Of a DNA stretch of 42,626 nucleotides, positions 6,608 to 15,354 are shown piece by piece. Where the stretch lies: NCBI GenBank assembly GCA_964471865.1, contig CAYYHU010000017.1, positions 1 to 42,626 on the forward strand, given 5' to 3'. The position numbers were made by a program, and so were the translations under genes. The number at the start of each line of letters is the position of its first letter. The first letter of the stretch is position 1. Below the pieces are notes generated by a model, which saw nothing but the letters and a program-made list of their open reading frames with translations, was not told the DNA's origin and did not search any database. This stretch comes from CAYMUC01 sp964471865 (GTDB lineage Bacteria > Actinomycetota > Acidimicrobiia > Acidimicrobiales > Ilumatobacteraceae).

Positions 6608-8344
6608 CTAGTCCTCTCCGAGCAGGGAGCGCTTGAGTTCACGCTTGACGAACTTTCCGTTCGCATTGCGCGGGAGAGGTTCGTCGAGAAACCACATTCG
6701 AGCCGGAATCTTGTGTTTCGCGATCCGGGCCTCGAGATGAGATCGCAAGGTGGCATCGTCGAGAGAAGCCCCCGGGCGAGGCACGACTGCTGCTGCGACC
6801 TCTTCGCCGAGACGATCGTCAGGCATGCCGAACACTGCGACCTCGGCGACATCGGGATGGGTGTAGATCGCCGTTTCGACCTCGGAGCAGTACACGTTCT
6901 CACCACCGCGCAAGACCATGTCCTTGGCGCGATCGACGATGTAGACGAATCCGTCCTCGTCGATGCGAGCGATGTCGCCGGTGTTGAACCAACCATCCCG
7001 GATCGACTCCGCAGTGGCTTCGGGACGATTCAGATACCCCTTGATGACCGCTGGACCCCGCACACAGAGCTGCCCGATCGTGTCGGATCCAGCGGGAAGG
7101 TCGGCGCCGGACTCATCGACCAGCTTGGCCTCGAAGGTCGGCATCACCGGCCCGCATGAGGAGGGCTTGGCCAAGAAGTAGGCAGCAGAGTTCGCCGTGA
7201 CGATCCCGTGGGTCTCGGTCAAGCCGTAGCCGGTGGAGGGCACACCCTTGGACAGAGATTTGTCGATCTTGTCCACGAGATCGGGCTGTAGTGCCGCCCC
7301 GCCCCCACCCATTCCTTGCAGCGTGGAGGTATCTCGACGCGACCAATCGGGATGGCTCAACAATTCCCGGCTCATCGTGGGGACTCCCGAGAAGTTCGTC
7401 ACGCCTTCTCGTTCGATGAGTTCCAGGGCCCGAGCAGGGTCCCATTTATAGGTGAGCACCAGGGTTCCTCCGGCCAGGGTTGCTGGATGCAACAAGCAGT
7501 TGCAGGCCGTCACATGGAACAGCGGCGTCGGGGCCATGAACACCGCTTTCCCTGCCGGTGCCGAGGCTGGCTCGGGGGCGGGTATGTCGCCGGCCGCGAT
7601 CGCCCGCGCCTGCGCGGCTTGTCCGACCACGGTCCAAAAGACGAGATGCAAGATGTTGTGAACCGACCCTCGATGGGTGAGCTGGGCTCCTTTGGGAAAC
7701 CCGGTGGTACCCGAGGTGTAGAAGATCGTCGCATCATCGTCGGGATCGATCTCCACCTCAGGGAGCGCCTGAGGCACCTCGCCGGTGGTGACGACATCGC
7801 TCCACCGCGCGGCATCGGCTGGGAGGGGATGTTGCGAACGCACCGTGATCAACGCGAGAGGTGATGCCTCTCGCAAGCCATCGAGGTGAGGAGTCACGCG
7901 TTCGAGACGCTCGTCGTCACAGATCAACACCTTGGGACGGGAGTCAGACAGGCCGTATTCCATCTCGGGTCCGGTCCACCAGGCGTTCATGCCCACAGCG
8001 GCTGCTCCCAACGACACCGTCGCCCAGTAGGACACGACCCATTCGGGATAGTTCCGCATCGCGATGGCCACTCGGTCACCTCGTCGGACCCCGTGATCAT
8101 CGTGAAGGACCTGGGCCAGTCGGCGCACTTGGGCCTGGATCTCTCCGTAGGTGTACCGCTCGTCCTCATAGACGATGTAGGTCGAGGCTTCGTGGACCGC
8201 GGTGGACTCCCAGAGTGCCCGCATCGTGGGAGGAGCCGACGCAAAAGTTTGCATCGGTATACCTCTCACGGTGGTTTCGGTCAGCGCGAAGGGCCCCTCG
8301 GGTCCAGTCAGGTCGGTCCACGCAGCATGTAGATGATCGATCAC
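6608..8344 (-). CDS. Class I adenylate-forming acyl-CoA ligase (second FadD-like)
   Basis: AMP-forming acyl-CoA synthetase, 578 residues. Motifs: FYTSGTTGFPKGAQLTHRG (phosphate loop), GYGLTETHG (A5), WFNTGDIARIDEDGFVYIVDRAKDM (A7/A8) and the C-terminal lysine in NANGKFVKREL. The loop between the phosphate-binding and substrate regions contains an extra Ala/Pro-rich stretch (about AAGDIPAPEPASAPAGK). Start: GTG at 8344 with AGAGG immediately upstream, spacing rather short. It is the last gene of the minus-strand series LLM oxidoreductase > FAD-linked oxidase > ligase; a hairpin in the 126-base gap may lower its expression relative to the first two. Together the three look like activation and oxidation of an unusual carboxylic acid. 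Confidence 0.92.
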   Translation of the reverse strand: MIDHLHAAWTDLTGPEGPFALTETTVRGIPMQTFASAPPTMRALWESTAVHEASTYIVYEDERYTYGEIQAQVRRLAQVLHDDHGVRRGDRVAIAMRNYPEWVVSYWATVSLGAAAVGMNAWWTGPEMEYGLSDSRPKVLICDDERLERVTPHLDGLREASPLALITVRSQHPLPADAARWSDVVTTGEVPQALPEVEIDPDDDATIFYTSGTTGFPKGAQLTHRGSVHNILHLVFWTVVGQAAQARAIAAGDIPAPEPASAPAGKAVFMAPTPLFHVTACNCLLHPATLAGGTLVLTYKWDPARALELIEREGVTNFSGVPTMSRELLSHPDWSRRDTSTLQGMGGGGAALQPDLVDKIDKSLSKGVPSTGYGLTETHGIVTANSAAYFLAKPSSCGPVMPTFEAKLVDESGADLPAGSDTIGQLCVRGPAVIKGYLNRPEATAESIRDGWFNTGDIARIDEDGFVYIVDRAKDMVLRGGENVYCSEVETAIYTHPDVAEVAVFGMPDDRLGEEVAAAVVPRPGASLDDATLRSHLEARIAKHKIPARMWFLDEPLPRNANGKFVKRELKRSLLGED

Positions 8345-8436
8345 ACCTCTGATGATGCCGTCTTGGGTGTGTCATTCGCCACACCGGAGCGTCGTAACCC
8401 TCAGAATCACGGAGTCCGAATCGTCCTCGAGAAGAG

Positions 8437-8470
8437 ACACCGGTCGTCACGGGCGAACGACCGAGGGTGT
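8437..8470 (-). terminator. Hairpin directly after the FAD-linked oxidase stop codon
   Basis: Arms ACACCGGTCGT (8437-8447) and ACGACC...GGTGT (8457-8470, with a three-base bulge) enclose a 9-base loop. It begins at the base after the minus-strand stop codon, so it could be an attenuator or partial terminator before the downstream acyl-CoA ligase. Confidence 0.4.
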
Positions 8471-9835
8471 TCACCTGGCGATCAGCACTCCGGGATTGAG
8501 GATCCCGTTGGGATCGAATGCTGCCTTCAACCGGGCGAAGGCCGAGAGTTCCGCGGCGGTTCGTGAGAGGTGCAGCCAACCGACCTTGTGCCGACCGATG
8601 CCATGTTCGGCACTGATCGAACCGGAGAGTTCAGCCACCGTTCCCAGAACCATTGCATCCAGAGTGTCGGGATCGTGACGACCCTGGCCATCTCCCCCAC
8701 CGACGATGTTGACGTGAAGATTGCCGTCGCCGAGATGGCCGAACACCGCCAAATCGAGATCACCGAGTTCCTGCTCGAGACGGGAGACGAACTCAGCGAT
8801 CCGACCCAGAGGTACTGTCACATCGAGTTTGTGGGGAACGCCACGGGCGGAAATGGCCTCGGTCACGCGCTCGCGGCGCTCCCAGATCGCGTTCATCGGG
8901 CCCGATTCGACCGCCACGCCCTGACGACGATCCTCGACGACTTCTCCCAAGGCGTCGGGAACGTCCCCTCGTCCCGCCCAGGCCAGGATCACGGTGACGG
9001 ATGGGACCGGATCGACCAGCGGCGATACACCCGTCGCGGCGGCCACCAACTCGACGCTTCGACGATCGATCGCCTCGATCGCATCAAGACCCTCGATACT
9101 GTGTCGGGCCCGCGTCGCGAGATGCACAGCGTCGTCCCACCCTTCACACGCCACCCAGACCACGGCGCGATCCGTGGGCCGCGGCACGAGCCGAAGACGC
9201 AGATGCGTGATGATTCCGAGGGTGCCTTCGCTGCCACACAGCAGCCCTGCGAGGTCGTATCCGGTGTTGTCTTTCACCAGACCAGTGAGATGGCTGACGA
9301 TCTCCCCGGTGCCGAGCACCGCCTCGACCCCGATCACGTTCGCTCGCATCGTGCCGTGACGCAGAACGCGCATGCCTCCGGCGTTGGTGGCGGCCATACC
9401 TCCCAGCGTTGCCGAGTCTCGAGCACCCAGATCGACACCGAATTCCCAGGGCGTGGCCGCCAAGTGATGCTCGAGGCGACCCAGTGTCACCCCGGCGCCC
9501 ACCGTGATCTGCCCCGCAACGGAATCGAGTTCGCCGATCTGGTCCAGAGAGCGCGTCGACATCACGAGGCTGTGGCCACTGTCGTCGGGTATCGAACCGC
9601 CGACCAGTCCGGTGTTCCCACCTTGAGCGACGAGCGACACTCGGTGATCACGGCACCAGGTGACCATCGCTGCGATTTCCGCGGTGTCTCGGGGCCGCAG
9701 CACCGCCAGTGACCGCCCCCGGTACCGCCGAGTCCAGTCGATGTCGTAACTGCTCTTCAGATCCTCGTCGACGACGATGATCTCGGTTCCGAAGGTGTCG
9801 ACGAGGGTGCGCAACGTCGACTCCGGGTCCGACAC
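8471..9835 (-). CDS. FAD-linked oxidase (GlcD / D-2-hydroxyacid dehydrogenase-like)
   Basis: Flavoprotein of the VAO/PCMH type, 454 residues, related to glycolate oxidase GlcD and D-2-hydroxyglutarate dehydrogenase. The FAD-binding domain shows VAQGGNTGLVGGSIP, GVDLGARDSATLGG and NAGGMRVLRHGTM; NTGYDLAGLLCGSEGTLGI follows. The C-terminal substrate-cap domain carries FGHLGDGNLHVNI with its metal-binding histidines and ISAEHGIGRHK. Start: GTG at 9835, one base after the stop of the LLM gene in the sequence TGAGGTG, which also supplies part of a ribosome site, so translation is probably coupled. The specific hydroxy acid is unknown. Confidence 0.92.
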   Translation of the reverse strand: MSDPESTLRTLVDTFGTEIIVVDEDLKSSYDIDWTRRYRGRSLAVLRPRDTAEIAAMVTWCRDHRVSLVAQGGNTGLVGGSIPDDSGHSLVMSTRSLDQIGELDSVAGQITVGAGVTLGRLEHHLAATPWEFGVDLGARDSATLGGMAATNAGGMRVLRHGTMRANVIGVEAVLGTGEIVSHLTGLVKDNTGYDLAGLLCGSEGTLGIITHLRLRLVPRPTDRAVVWVACEGWDDAVHLATRARHSIEGLDAIEAIDRRSVELVAAATGVSPLVDPVPSVTVILAWAGRGDVPDALGEVVEDRRQGVAVESGPMNAIWERRERVTEAISARGVPHKLDVTVPLGRIAEFVSRLEQELGDLDLAVFGHLGDGNLHVNIVGGGDGQGRHDPDTLDAMVLGTVAELSGSISAEHGIGRHKVGWLHLSRTAAELSAFARLKAAFDPNGILNPGVLIAR

Positions 9836-9836
9836 C

Positions 9837-10997
9837 TCAGTGCACCAGGGGCATGACCTCGTCCATGAACCGTGCCATTTGTTCATCGGCCTTCTTGTAG
9901 GAGTCGCCCAGGAGATGCGGGAAGATCGTGAGGTATTCGAGTCCGAGAAGGTCCTTGTAGAACTGGACTCCTTCGGCCACCTGCTCGGGGGTTCCCAACA
10001 GCATGGTCTTGTTCTCGAGAGACTCCTCGAGGGTCGGAATCAGACCGGGCTTGGCCGGCTTGCCATCTGGGCCCATGTACCCCCGGCTCCAGCCATAGGG
10101 ACCTAAGAACTTCCAGAACTCGTCATGACCCGGAGTCGCCGAGGCGACGGCCTGTTCGTAGGTGTCTTCGATACGCACCGAGATCACCAGCATCCGCTTC
10201 TCGGCGGGGGCCAACGCGGTTCCATGGACGGCTTCCCACTTCTCACCGTAGGTGTCCCAGAATCGCTTGATGAAGGAGTAGTGCTGATTCCAGAACACCG
10301 CCGAGTGGCCTACCACCGGGACATAGTCGAGAGTCGGAGGACTCGTCACGGCCTGCCAGATCTCGAAGGGATGACGCGGACGCGGCAGCAGGGTCAGATC
10401 CTGGACCGTGGAGCCGCGGTCGGGAATTCCGGGCACTGGAATCTGAAAATGCTTCCCGGAGAAACTGAACCGTTCCTGGGTCAGCGCTCGCCGCACGATC
10501 TCCATCGACTCCTCGAAAACCTCACGGTTAAACGTGTCGTCGGAGGCCTGGTCCGGGTTGTCATGTGAACCGATCGACACGCCTTTGTCGTTGAGGTGCA
10601 GCACTTCACGCGGCACGGTGCCTCGACCGACTCCCAGCATGCCGCGGCCGCCTGACAGGTTGTGAAGGGTTGCGAAATCCTCGGCGAGCCGCAGTGGATT
10701 CCACTGGGGAACCACGTTGAACATGGCCCCCAAGCGAATCGAACGAGTCTGAGCAGCGATCCACGTCGAGATCAGCAGACCGTTGGGTATGACCTCGTAT
10801 CCCTCGTACTGGAAGTGGTGCTCGGTGGTCCAGAACGAGTCGAAGCCGAGCCGATCCGCTTCGATGGCCGAGTTGACGTACTCGGTGGTGGCCTTCCAGA
10901 CCTGCTCGTTGTCGTAGCGTCGGTCCATCGGATGCGGCGGACCAGCTCCGGCATCATCCATCTCGACGCCACCGAAGAAGAACGCTCCAACCTTCAC
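9837..10997 (-). CDS. LLM-class flavin-dependent oxidoreductase
   Basis: Luciferase-like monooxygenase or F420/FMN-dependent oxidoreductase, 386 residues, TIM barrel. Seen: MKVGAFFFGGVEM opening strand, GFDSFWTTEHHF with the typical His, NPLRLAEDFATLHNLSGGR, GVGRGTVPREV, and the late LLGTPEQVAEGVQFYKD helix. Start: GTG at 10997 with a strong GGAGG ribosome site 6 bases upstream. First gene of the operon with the FAD-linked oxidase (stop and start one base apart). A TACCGT -10 candidate lies at 11048-11053. It is divergent from a cytosine-deaminase-like gene. Cofactor (FMN with a reductase, or F420) and substrate cannot be decided from the sequence. Confidence 0.9.
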   Translation of the reverse strand: MKVGAFFFGGVEMDDAGAGPPHPMDRRYDNEQVWKATTEYVNSAIEADRLGFDSFWTTEHHFQYEGYEVIPNGLLISTWIAAQTRSIRLGAMFNVVPQWNPLRLAEDFATLHNLSGGRGMLGVGRGTVPREVLHLNDKGVSIGSHDNPDQASDDTFNREVFEESMEIVRRALTQERFSFSGKHFQIPVPGIPDRGSTVQDLTLLPRPRHPFEIWQAVTSPPTLDYVPVVGHSAVFWNQHYSFIKRFWDTYGEKWEAVHGTALAPAEKRMLVISVRIEDTYEQAVASATPGHDEFWKFLGPYGWSRGYMGPDGKPAKPGLIPTLEESLENKTMLLGTPEQVAEGVQFYKDLLGLEYLTIFPHLLGDSYKKADEQMARFMDEVMPLVH

Positions 10998-11047
10998 CGC
11001 AACCTCCTACGCCGGGGCCACCGGGGACGCAGCCACCCTGTGATACG

Positions 11048-11053
11048 ACGGTA
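11048..11053 (-). promoter_or_regulatory. Candidate -10 (TACCGT) for the LLM operon
   Basis: Minus-strand TACCGT, the same hexamer as the acyl-CoA ligase promoter at 4168. It would give a leader of about 45 bases containing the GGAGG site in front of the LLM gene. Confidence 0.35.
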
Positions 11054-11081
11054 GCAGCGCTTCATGACCGGAGGGCTAACG

Positions 11082-12308
11082 TTGCGCCAGATGTTGCTCA
11101 GTGGTGCCACCGCCCCCGACGGTTCGATCATCGACATGCGCCTCGAGGGCGATCGGATCGCCGAGATCGGCCCCTCGCTCACCCCGTCCGACGAGGCCGT
11201 CATCGATCTCGCTGGCCATCTCCTTCTCCCGGCCTTCGCCGAGCCCCATGCCCACCTCGACAAGGCGTTCCTGGCGGAACGGGTCACCAACCCGACTGGT
11301 GATCTGATGGGCGCGATCACAGCGATGCAGCAGGTGCGTCACGCCTTCGAGCCCGCCGACATCGTGGAGCGAGCCGAGCGAGCCGCCCGACTCCTCGCGT
11401 CGAACGGGGTCAGTGTCATTCGCAGCCATGCCGACACCACCCCCGATCACGGGCTGCGCTCGGTGGAAGCACTCGTCGAAGTGCGTCGTCGCCTCGAAGG
11501 AATCGTCGAGATCGAGATCGTGGCACTGACCGGGTGGCCCGTGACCGGAGGAGCGGGTGCCGATAGTCGAGCATTGCTCAGGGCCGCGCTCGCCGCTGGA
11601 GCGGATCTCGCCGGTGGTTGCCCTCATCTGGATGACGATCCATCGGGAGCGAACGCTGTGCTCCTCGAGATCGCGGCCGATGCCGGCGTCGGAGTGGATC
11701 TCCACACCGATGAAACCCTCGACCCGCGAATGCTGTCGCTCGAGGATCTCGCTGACAAGGTCATCTCCCAGGGATTCGAGTCTCCGGTGACCGCAAGCCA
11801 CTGTGTGAGCCTCGGGGTTCAGGACCTCGAGACCCAGAATCGAGTTGCCGAGCGCGTTGCGCAGGCGGGGATCGGAATCGTCGCGTTGCCCCAGACGAAC
11901 CTGTTCCTGCAGGGCCGAGATCATCCCCAAGCCATGCCTAGGGCCGTCACGGCAGTCGCAGCACTGCGCCGAGCCGGTGTAGCAGTGGCAGCGGGAGCCG
12001 ACAACCTCCAGGACCCTTTCAATCCTCTCGGACGCGGCGATCCTCTCGAAACCGCAGGACTCATGATCGCGACCACTCACCTCTTGCCCGCAGATGCTCT
12101 CGACACGGTGTCGGGTATCGCCCATCGTGTCCTGAACTCTCCGGCCGATGGTCTCGCCGTGGGGGCTGTCGCCGATCTCGTCGCGGTTCCTGCCACCACG
12201 GTGCGCGAAGCGATCGCGTTCGGCCCGTCCGGGCGATGGGTGTGGCACCGGGGCGCCCTAGTGTCCTCGCCGAAACAATGCGTTTACACAATGTCAACAA
12301 CCAGATGA
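11082..12308 (+). CDS. Cytosine-deaminase-like amidohydrolase
   Basis: Metal-dependent hydrolase closest in motif layout to cytosine deaminase CodA; 408 residues. Metal and catalytic residues keep CodA spacing: His56 and His58 in HAHLDKAF, His208 and Glu211 in HTDETLD, His240 in SHCVS and Asp307 in GADNLQDPF. Start: TTG at 11082 is preceded by GGAGGG with six-base spacing; the ATG at 11064 would place this ribosome site inside the coding region and has none of its own. Followed after 39 bases by an ABC transporter of the pyrimidine/nitrate/sulfonate class, which suggests import followed by deamination of cytosine or a related N-heterocycle. Ring hydrolysis of another heterocycle is also possible. 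Confidence 0.85.
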   Translation: MRQMLLSGATAPDGSIIDMRLEGDRIAEIGPSLTPSDEAVIDLAGHLLLPAFAEPHAHLDKAFLAERVTNPTGDLMGAITAMQQVRHAFEPADIVERAERAARLLASNGVSVIRSHADTTPDHGLRSVEALVEVRRRLEGIVEIEIVALTGWPVTGGAGADSRALLRAALAAGADLAGGCPHLDDDPSGANAVLLEIAADAGVGVDLHTDETLDPRMLSLEDLADKVISQGFESPVTASHCVSLGVQDLETQNRVAERVAQAGIGIVALPQTNLFLQGRDHPQAMPRAVTAVAALRRAGVAVAAGADNLQDPFNPLGRGDPLETAGLMIATTHLLPADALDTVSGIAHRVLNSPADGLAVGAVADLVAVPATTVREAIAFGPSGRWVWHRGALVSSPKQCVYTMSTTR

Positions 12309-12347
12309 CGTGGTCGTGAGACATCGCGGCCTAGGTTTCCGGAGGAC

Positions 12348-13169
12348 ATGATGACCTCACCCACGCTTCCCGAGCAGACCCCCGACGCTCCCGACCCTGA
12401 GGTGGTCAGCGATGAGGCTCGAGACGATGCTGTGAACCCCGCGGCACTCGAGTTCGAGCACGTGTCGATGGTCTTTCCTGACGGCACTCATGCCGTCGAT
12501 GACGTGACGTTCAGCGTCGACCGAGGCGAGTTCGTGACCGTCGTGGGTCCATCAGGCTGCGGCAAGTCGACGTTGTTGCGTATCGCATCCGGGTTGACCG
12601 CTCATACCGACGGCGAGTGCCGCGTCGATCGGGCGCATCTGGGCTACGTGTTCCAGGACGCGACCCTTCTGCCCTGGCGCACGGTGCGACGCAATGTCGA
12701 GTTGAATGCCGAGCTCCAGGGCATGGCCAAGAGCGAACGTCGCCAACGCGCAGCTGATGCGATCGAACTGGTCGGGCTCGCGGGTCACGAATCGAAGTAT
12801 CCCAAGCAACTCTCGGGTGGCATGAAGATGCGCTGCTCGCTCGCGAGATCGTTGGTGTTGTCCCCCTCGGTGTTCATGTTCGACGAGCCCTTCGGAGCTC
12901 TGGACGAGATCACCCGAGAGCGCCTCAACGACGAACTGTTGCGCTTGTTCGTCCATGAAGGGTTCGCCGGGCTCTTCATCACGCACTCGATCGCCGAAGC
13001 GGTGTTCTTGTCGACCCGAGTGCTGTGTATGTCAGCTCGCCCCGGGCGGATCATCGCTGATATCCCCATCGAGTTCCCCTACCCGCGTCAGCACGAACTG
13101 CGGTACGAAGCGCGCTTTGGTGAACTCTGTGGACAGGTGGCCGAGGCGCTCAAGGAGGCGCACGGATGA
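12348..13169 (+). CDS. ABC transporter ATP-binding protein (nitrate/sulfonate/pyrimidine type)
   Basis: ATPase subunit of an importer, 273 residues. Walker A GPSGCGKST, Q-loop FQDATLLPW, signature LSGGMKMR, Walker B VFMFDEPFGALDE and switch His in ITHSIAEA are all intact. FQDATLLPW and the short C-terminus are typical of the SsuB/ThiZ/TauB group. About 33 extra residues rich in Pro/Asp precede the domain. GGAGG at 12341-12345 precedes two tandem ATGs; the second, at 12351, has the better spacing. The gene ends in a four-base overlap with the permease and lies 39 bases after the amidohydrolase. Confidence 0.93.
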   Translation: MMTSPTLPEQTPDAPDPEVVSDEARDDAVNPAALEFEHVSMVFPDGTHAVDDVTFSVDRGEFVTVVGPSGCGKSTLLRIASGLTAHTDGECRVDRAHLGYVFQDATLLPWRTVRRNVELNAELQGMAKSERRQRAADAIELVGLAGHESKYPKQLSGGMKMRCSLARSLVLSPSVFMFDEPFGALDEITRERLNDELLRLFVHEGFAGLFITHSIAEAVFLSTRVLCMSARPGRIIADIPIEFPYPRQHELRYEARFGELCGQVAEALKEAHG

Positions 13170-13972
13170 CCGCTCGCAGTATCGGAGCACGCATTGCTCA
13201 ATACGGTCCGGCCATTGCGGTATTCGGAGCATTCATCGGCGTCTGGTACCTCGTTCACCACGTGATCCTCAACGAGCAACGCCGCTTCATCGTGCCACCT
13301 CCGCACGACGTGATCGACGGCGCCTTCCTCAACGCCAAAGCCCGGTCCGAGTTGATCGAGGGTCTGGTCAATACCGGGCGCATCGCGTTGATCGGCTTTG
13401 CGATCGCGGCAGGCGCAGCCCTCTTTGGCGCCGTCGTGATGGCCTTGAGTCGGGTGATGGAACGGGCGCTGTTTCCCTATGCCGTAGCTCTGCAGACGAT
13501 TCCGGTTCTGGCTCTCGTTCCGCTGTTCTCGGTGTGGTTCGGGCCGACCCGCACGGCGCGCGTCGTCACGTGTGTTCTCGTGGCGCTGTTCCCGATCCTG
13601 ACGAGTTTCTTGTTCGGACTGAAGTCCGTCGATCGTGGACATGTCGATCTGTTTCGTCTCAATCAGGCGGGGATGCGTACCCGCCTGTTCAAGCTGCAGC
13701 TTCCGGCGGCGCTGCCCTCGATCTTCACGGGTCTGCGCATCGGTGCCGGCCTGTGCGTGATCGGTGCCCTGGTCGCGGACTTCTTCTTCACCCGAGGCGA
13801 TATGGGCCTGGGTCGACTTCTCAACAACTACGCCAAGCGTCTCGAATACGAGAAGTTGTTCGGCGGCGTGATCTTGGCCTCGCTTCTTGGCGTGGCCATC
13901 TATGTCCTCATCGGCTGGCTGGGAAACCGCATGTTGCGGAACTGGCACGAGTCAGAGGCGCGAGCGACCTGA
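13166..13972 (+). CDS. ABC transporter permease (SsuC/ThiX-like)
   Basis: Inner-membrane permease with about six membrane helices, 268 residues. The first helix is near residues 14-34; VGALVADFFF and ILASLLGVAIYVLIGWLG are late helices. The cytoplasmic coupling loop, FRLNQAGMRTRLFKLQLPAA, matches the EAA region of BPD-type permeases in the nitrate/taurine/pyrimidine family. Start overlaps the ATPase stop (ATGA), so the two subunits are translationally coupled. The substrate-binding lipoprotein follows 56 bases later. Confidence 0.92.
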   Translation: MTARSIGARIAQYGPAIAVFGAFIGVWYLVHHVILNEQRRFIVPPPHDVIDGAFLNAKARSELIEGLVNTGRIALIGFAIAAGAALFGAVVMALSRVMERALFPYAVALQTIPVLALVPLFSVWFGPTRTARVVTCVLVALFPILTSFLFGLKSVDRGHVDLFRLNQAGMRTRLFKLQLPAALPSIFTGLRIGAGLCVIGALVADFFFTRGDMGLGRLLNNYAKRLEYEKLFGGVILASLLGVAIYVLIGWLGNRMLRNWHESEARAT

Positions 13973-13973
13973 A

Positions 13974-14019
13974 CCCCCGCTCGTGAATCCACCCCTCACC
14001 ACTTGACCCATTACGGGGG
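13974..14019 (+). promoter_or_regulatory. Possible pairing that hides the lipoprotein ribosome site
   Basis: CCCCCG (13974-13979) right after the permease stop can pair with CGGGGG (14014-14019), which forms most of the GGGGGAG ribosome site of the binding protein. The arm is only six base pairs and the loop is long, so this is a weak candidate for translational tuning. Confidence 0.2.
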
Positions 14020-14028
14020 AGACACCAC

Positions 14029-15258
14029 ATGAAGCATGCTCCACGCAAACTCGGTGCCGTCGCAGCGGCCCTCGCCCTCGTGGCGGCGGCCTGCGGCGAT
14101 GACGATGGCGACTCGGCACCGGCCACCACGGCTGCGCCGGCCACCACCGCGGCACCCGCGACCACGGCGGCGCCCGATGAGACTGCCGCTCCCGACACCA
14201 CGGCTGCTCCCGCCGAACCGGTGTGCCCGTCGAATCTGGTGATCCAGACCGACTGGTGGCCCGAGATCGAGCATGGCGGCACCTATCAGCTCATCGGAGC
14301 GGCTGGAACCGCCGATCCGTCGTTGTTCACCTACTCGGGTCCCATCGATCCGGCCTACGCGGTGGGCGGCATCGAAACCGTCGAAATCCGTGCCGGCGGC
14401 GACGCCATCGAGTTCCAGCCCGTCGTGGCGGTCATGCAGACCGACCGGGACATCACGCTCGGCTACGTGAACACCGACGACGTGATCCAGTCCTCGGGCA
14501 CCGTGCGCGTCACGGGTGTGGCGGGAACTCTCGAGATCAACCCGCAGTACCTACAGTGGGATCCGACCCAGCTCGATATCGACCCGACCGATCCGGCATC
14601 GTTGGGCACCTCGGGAGCTCGCATCCTGCACTTCCCCGCCACGACCTACATGGATTGGCTCATTGGCAAGGGCTTCGTTGATGCTTCACAGAGCGACCCC
14701 AACTACGGCGGTGCGCCCACCGAGTGGATCGCCGAAGGCGCAGACTTCGTCCAGCAGGGCTTCGTGACCAACGAGCGCTACAAGTACGAGAATCTCATCG
14801 AATGGAAAGACGGAGCTCCAGCCCCGATCGATTACGTGCTGATCCACGATCTCGGATGGCAGCCGTATCCGGCGATGTACACGGTGCTGACCGAGCGTCT
14901 CGAGGAGCTCTCGCCCTGTCTCGAGGTCCTCGTCCCCATGTTGCAGCAGGCCTGGGTCGACTATCTCGACGATCCCACCCCGACCGGTGACGTGATCGTC
15001 GGCATCACCGAGGCCTACAACAACTACTGGGTCGTGACCTCGGAACTGAACGCTGCTGGCTTCGAACTCTTCGAAGAGCTCGGAATCGGCTCCAACGGTC
15101 CCGACGGCACTTACGGGAACTTCGACCTCGACCGCGTCCAGAGCCTCTACGACGAGTTGCTCCCGCTGCTCGATGAGCTCGGCATCGAGTACGACTCGAG
15201 CATCACCGTCGATGGTGTCGTGACGAATCAGTTCATCGATCCTTCCATCGGACGCTGA
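14029..15258 (+). CDS. ABC transporter substrate-binding lipoprotein (NMT1/THI5-like)
   Basis: Periplasm-side binding protein of the importer, 409 residues. A lipoprotein signal peptide ends at LVAAAC with Cys22 as the acylated residue. A Thr/Ala/Pro spacer follows to about residue 62 (five 6-residue units, see the repeat entry), then the binding domain, beginning IQTDWWPEIEHGG, a form seen in THI5/NMT1-like proteins that bind pyrimidine-type ligands. Ligand assignment rests mainly on the neighbouring cytosine-deaminase-like enzyme. Start ATG with GGGGGAG about 7 bases upstream. A strong hairpin after the stop closes the operon. The binding protein is encoded last, after ATPase and permease. 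Confidence 0.87.
   Translation: MKHAPRKLGAVAAALALVAAACGDDDGDSAPATTAAPATTAAPATTAAPDETAAPDTTAAPAEPVCPSNLVIQTDWWPEIEHGGTYQLIGAAGTADPSLFTYSGPIDPAYAVGGIETVEIRAGGDAIEFQPVVAVMQTDRDITLGYVNTDDVIQSSGTVRVTGVAGTLEINPQYLQWDPTQLDIDPTDPASLGTSGARILHFPATTYMDWLIGKGFVDASQSDPNYGGAPTEWIAEGADFVQQGFVTNERYKYENLIEWKDGAPAPIDYVLIHDLGWQPYPAMYTVLTERLEELSPCLEVLVPMLQQAWVDYLDDPTPTGDVIVGITEAYNNYWVVTSELNAAGFELFEELGIGSNGPDGTYGNFDLDRVQSLYDELLPLLDELGIEYDSSITVDGVVTNQFIDPSIGR
14119..14208 (+). repeat. Five 18-base units coding the PATTAA linker of the lipoprotein
   Basis: Units PATTAA (three times), PDETAA and PDTTAA, each 18 bases, form the spacer between the lipid anchor and the binding domain. The DNA units differ at third positions, so the repetition is kept at protein level. 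The other binding protein in the window (20498-22294) has a similar but less regular spacer. Confidence 0.8.
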
Positions 15259-15291
15259 TCCTTCAAACCACGACTCCGATCACAGTGTGAA

Positions 15292-15327
15292 CATCGGGGC
15301 GGTGGCCACCAGGCCGCCGCCCCGATG
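15292..15327 (+). terminator. Strong hairpin closing the ABC importer operon
   Basis: Two 16-base arms (15292-15307 and 15312-15327) pair with a single G-T wobble around the four-base loop ACCA. It lies 33 bases after the binding-protein stop codon and in front of a convergent gene. No T-run follows, so it would be a GC-type intrinsic terminator or a 3'-end stabiliser. Confidence 0.75.
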
Positions 15328-15354
15328 TCGCGTATGGGCTCGAATCGACCTCCA

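Noticed and set aside
8570..9712. 380-codon plus-strand frame opposite the FAD-linked oxidase
   Set aside because: Antisense to a clear VAO-type flavoprotein; composition is typical of a shadow.
9837..10997. Naming the LLM protein RutA
   Set aside because: The neighbours lack RutB-RutG and the operon partners are a FAD-linked oxidase and an acyl-CoA ligase; motifs seen are general to LLM enzymes.
11076..12248. 390-codon minus-strand frame opposite the amidohydrolase
   Set aside because: The plus-strand gene has all catalytic motifs; the antisense product is His/Arg/Gly-rich without domains.
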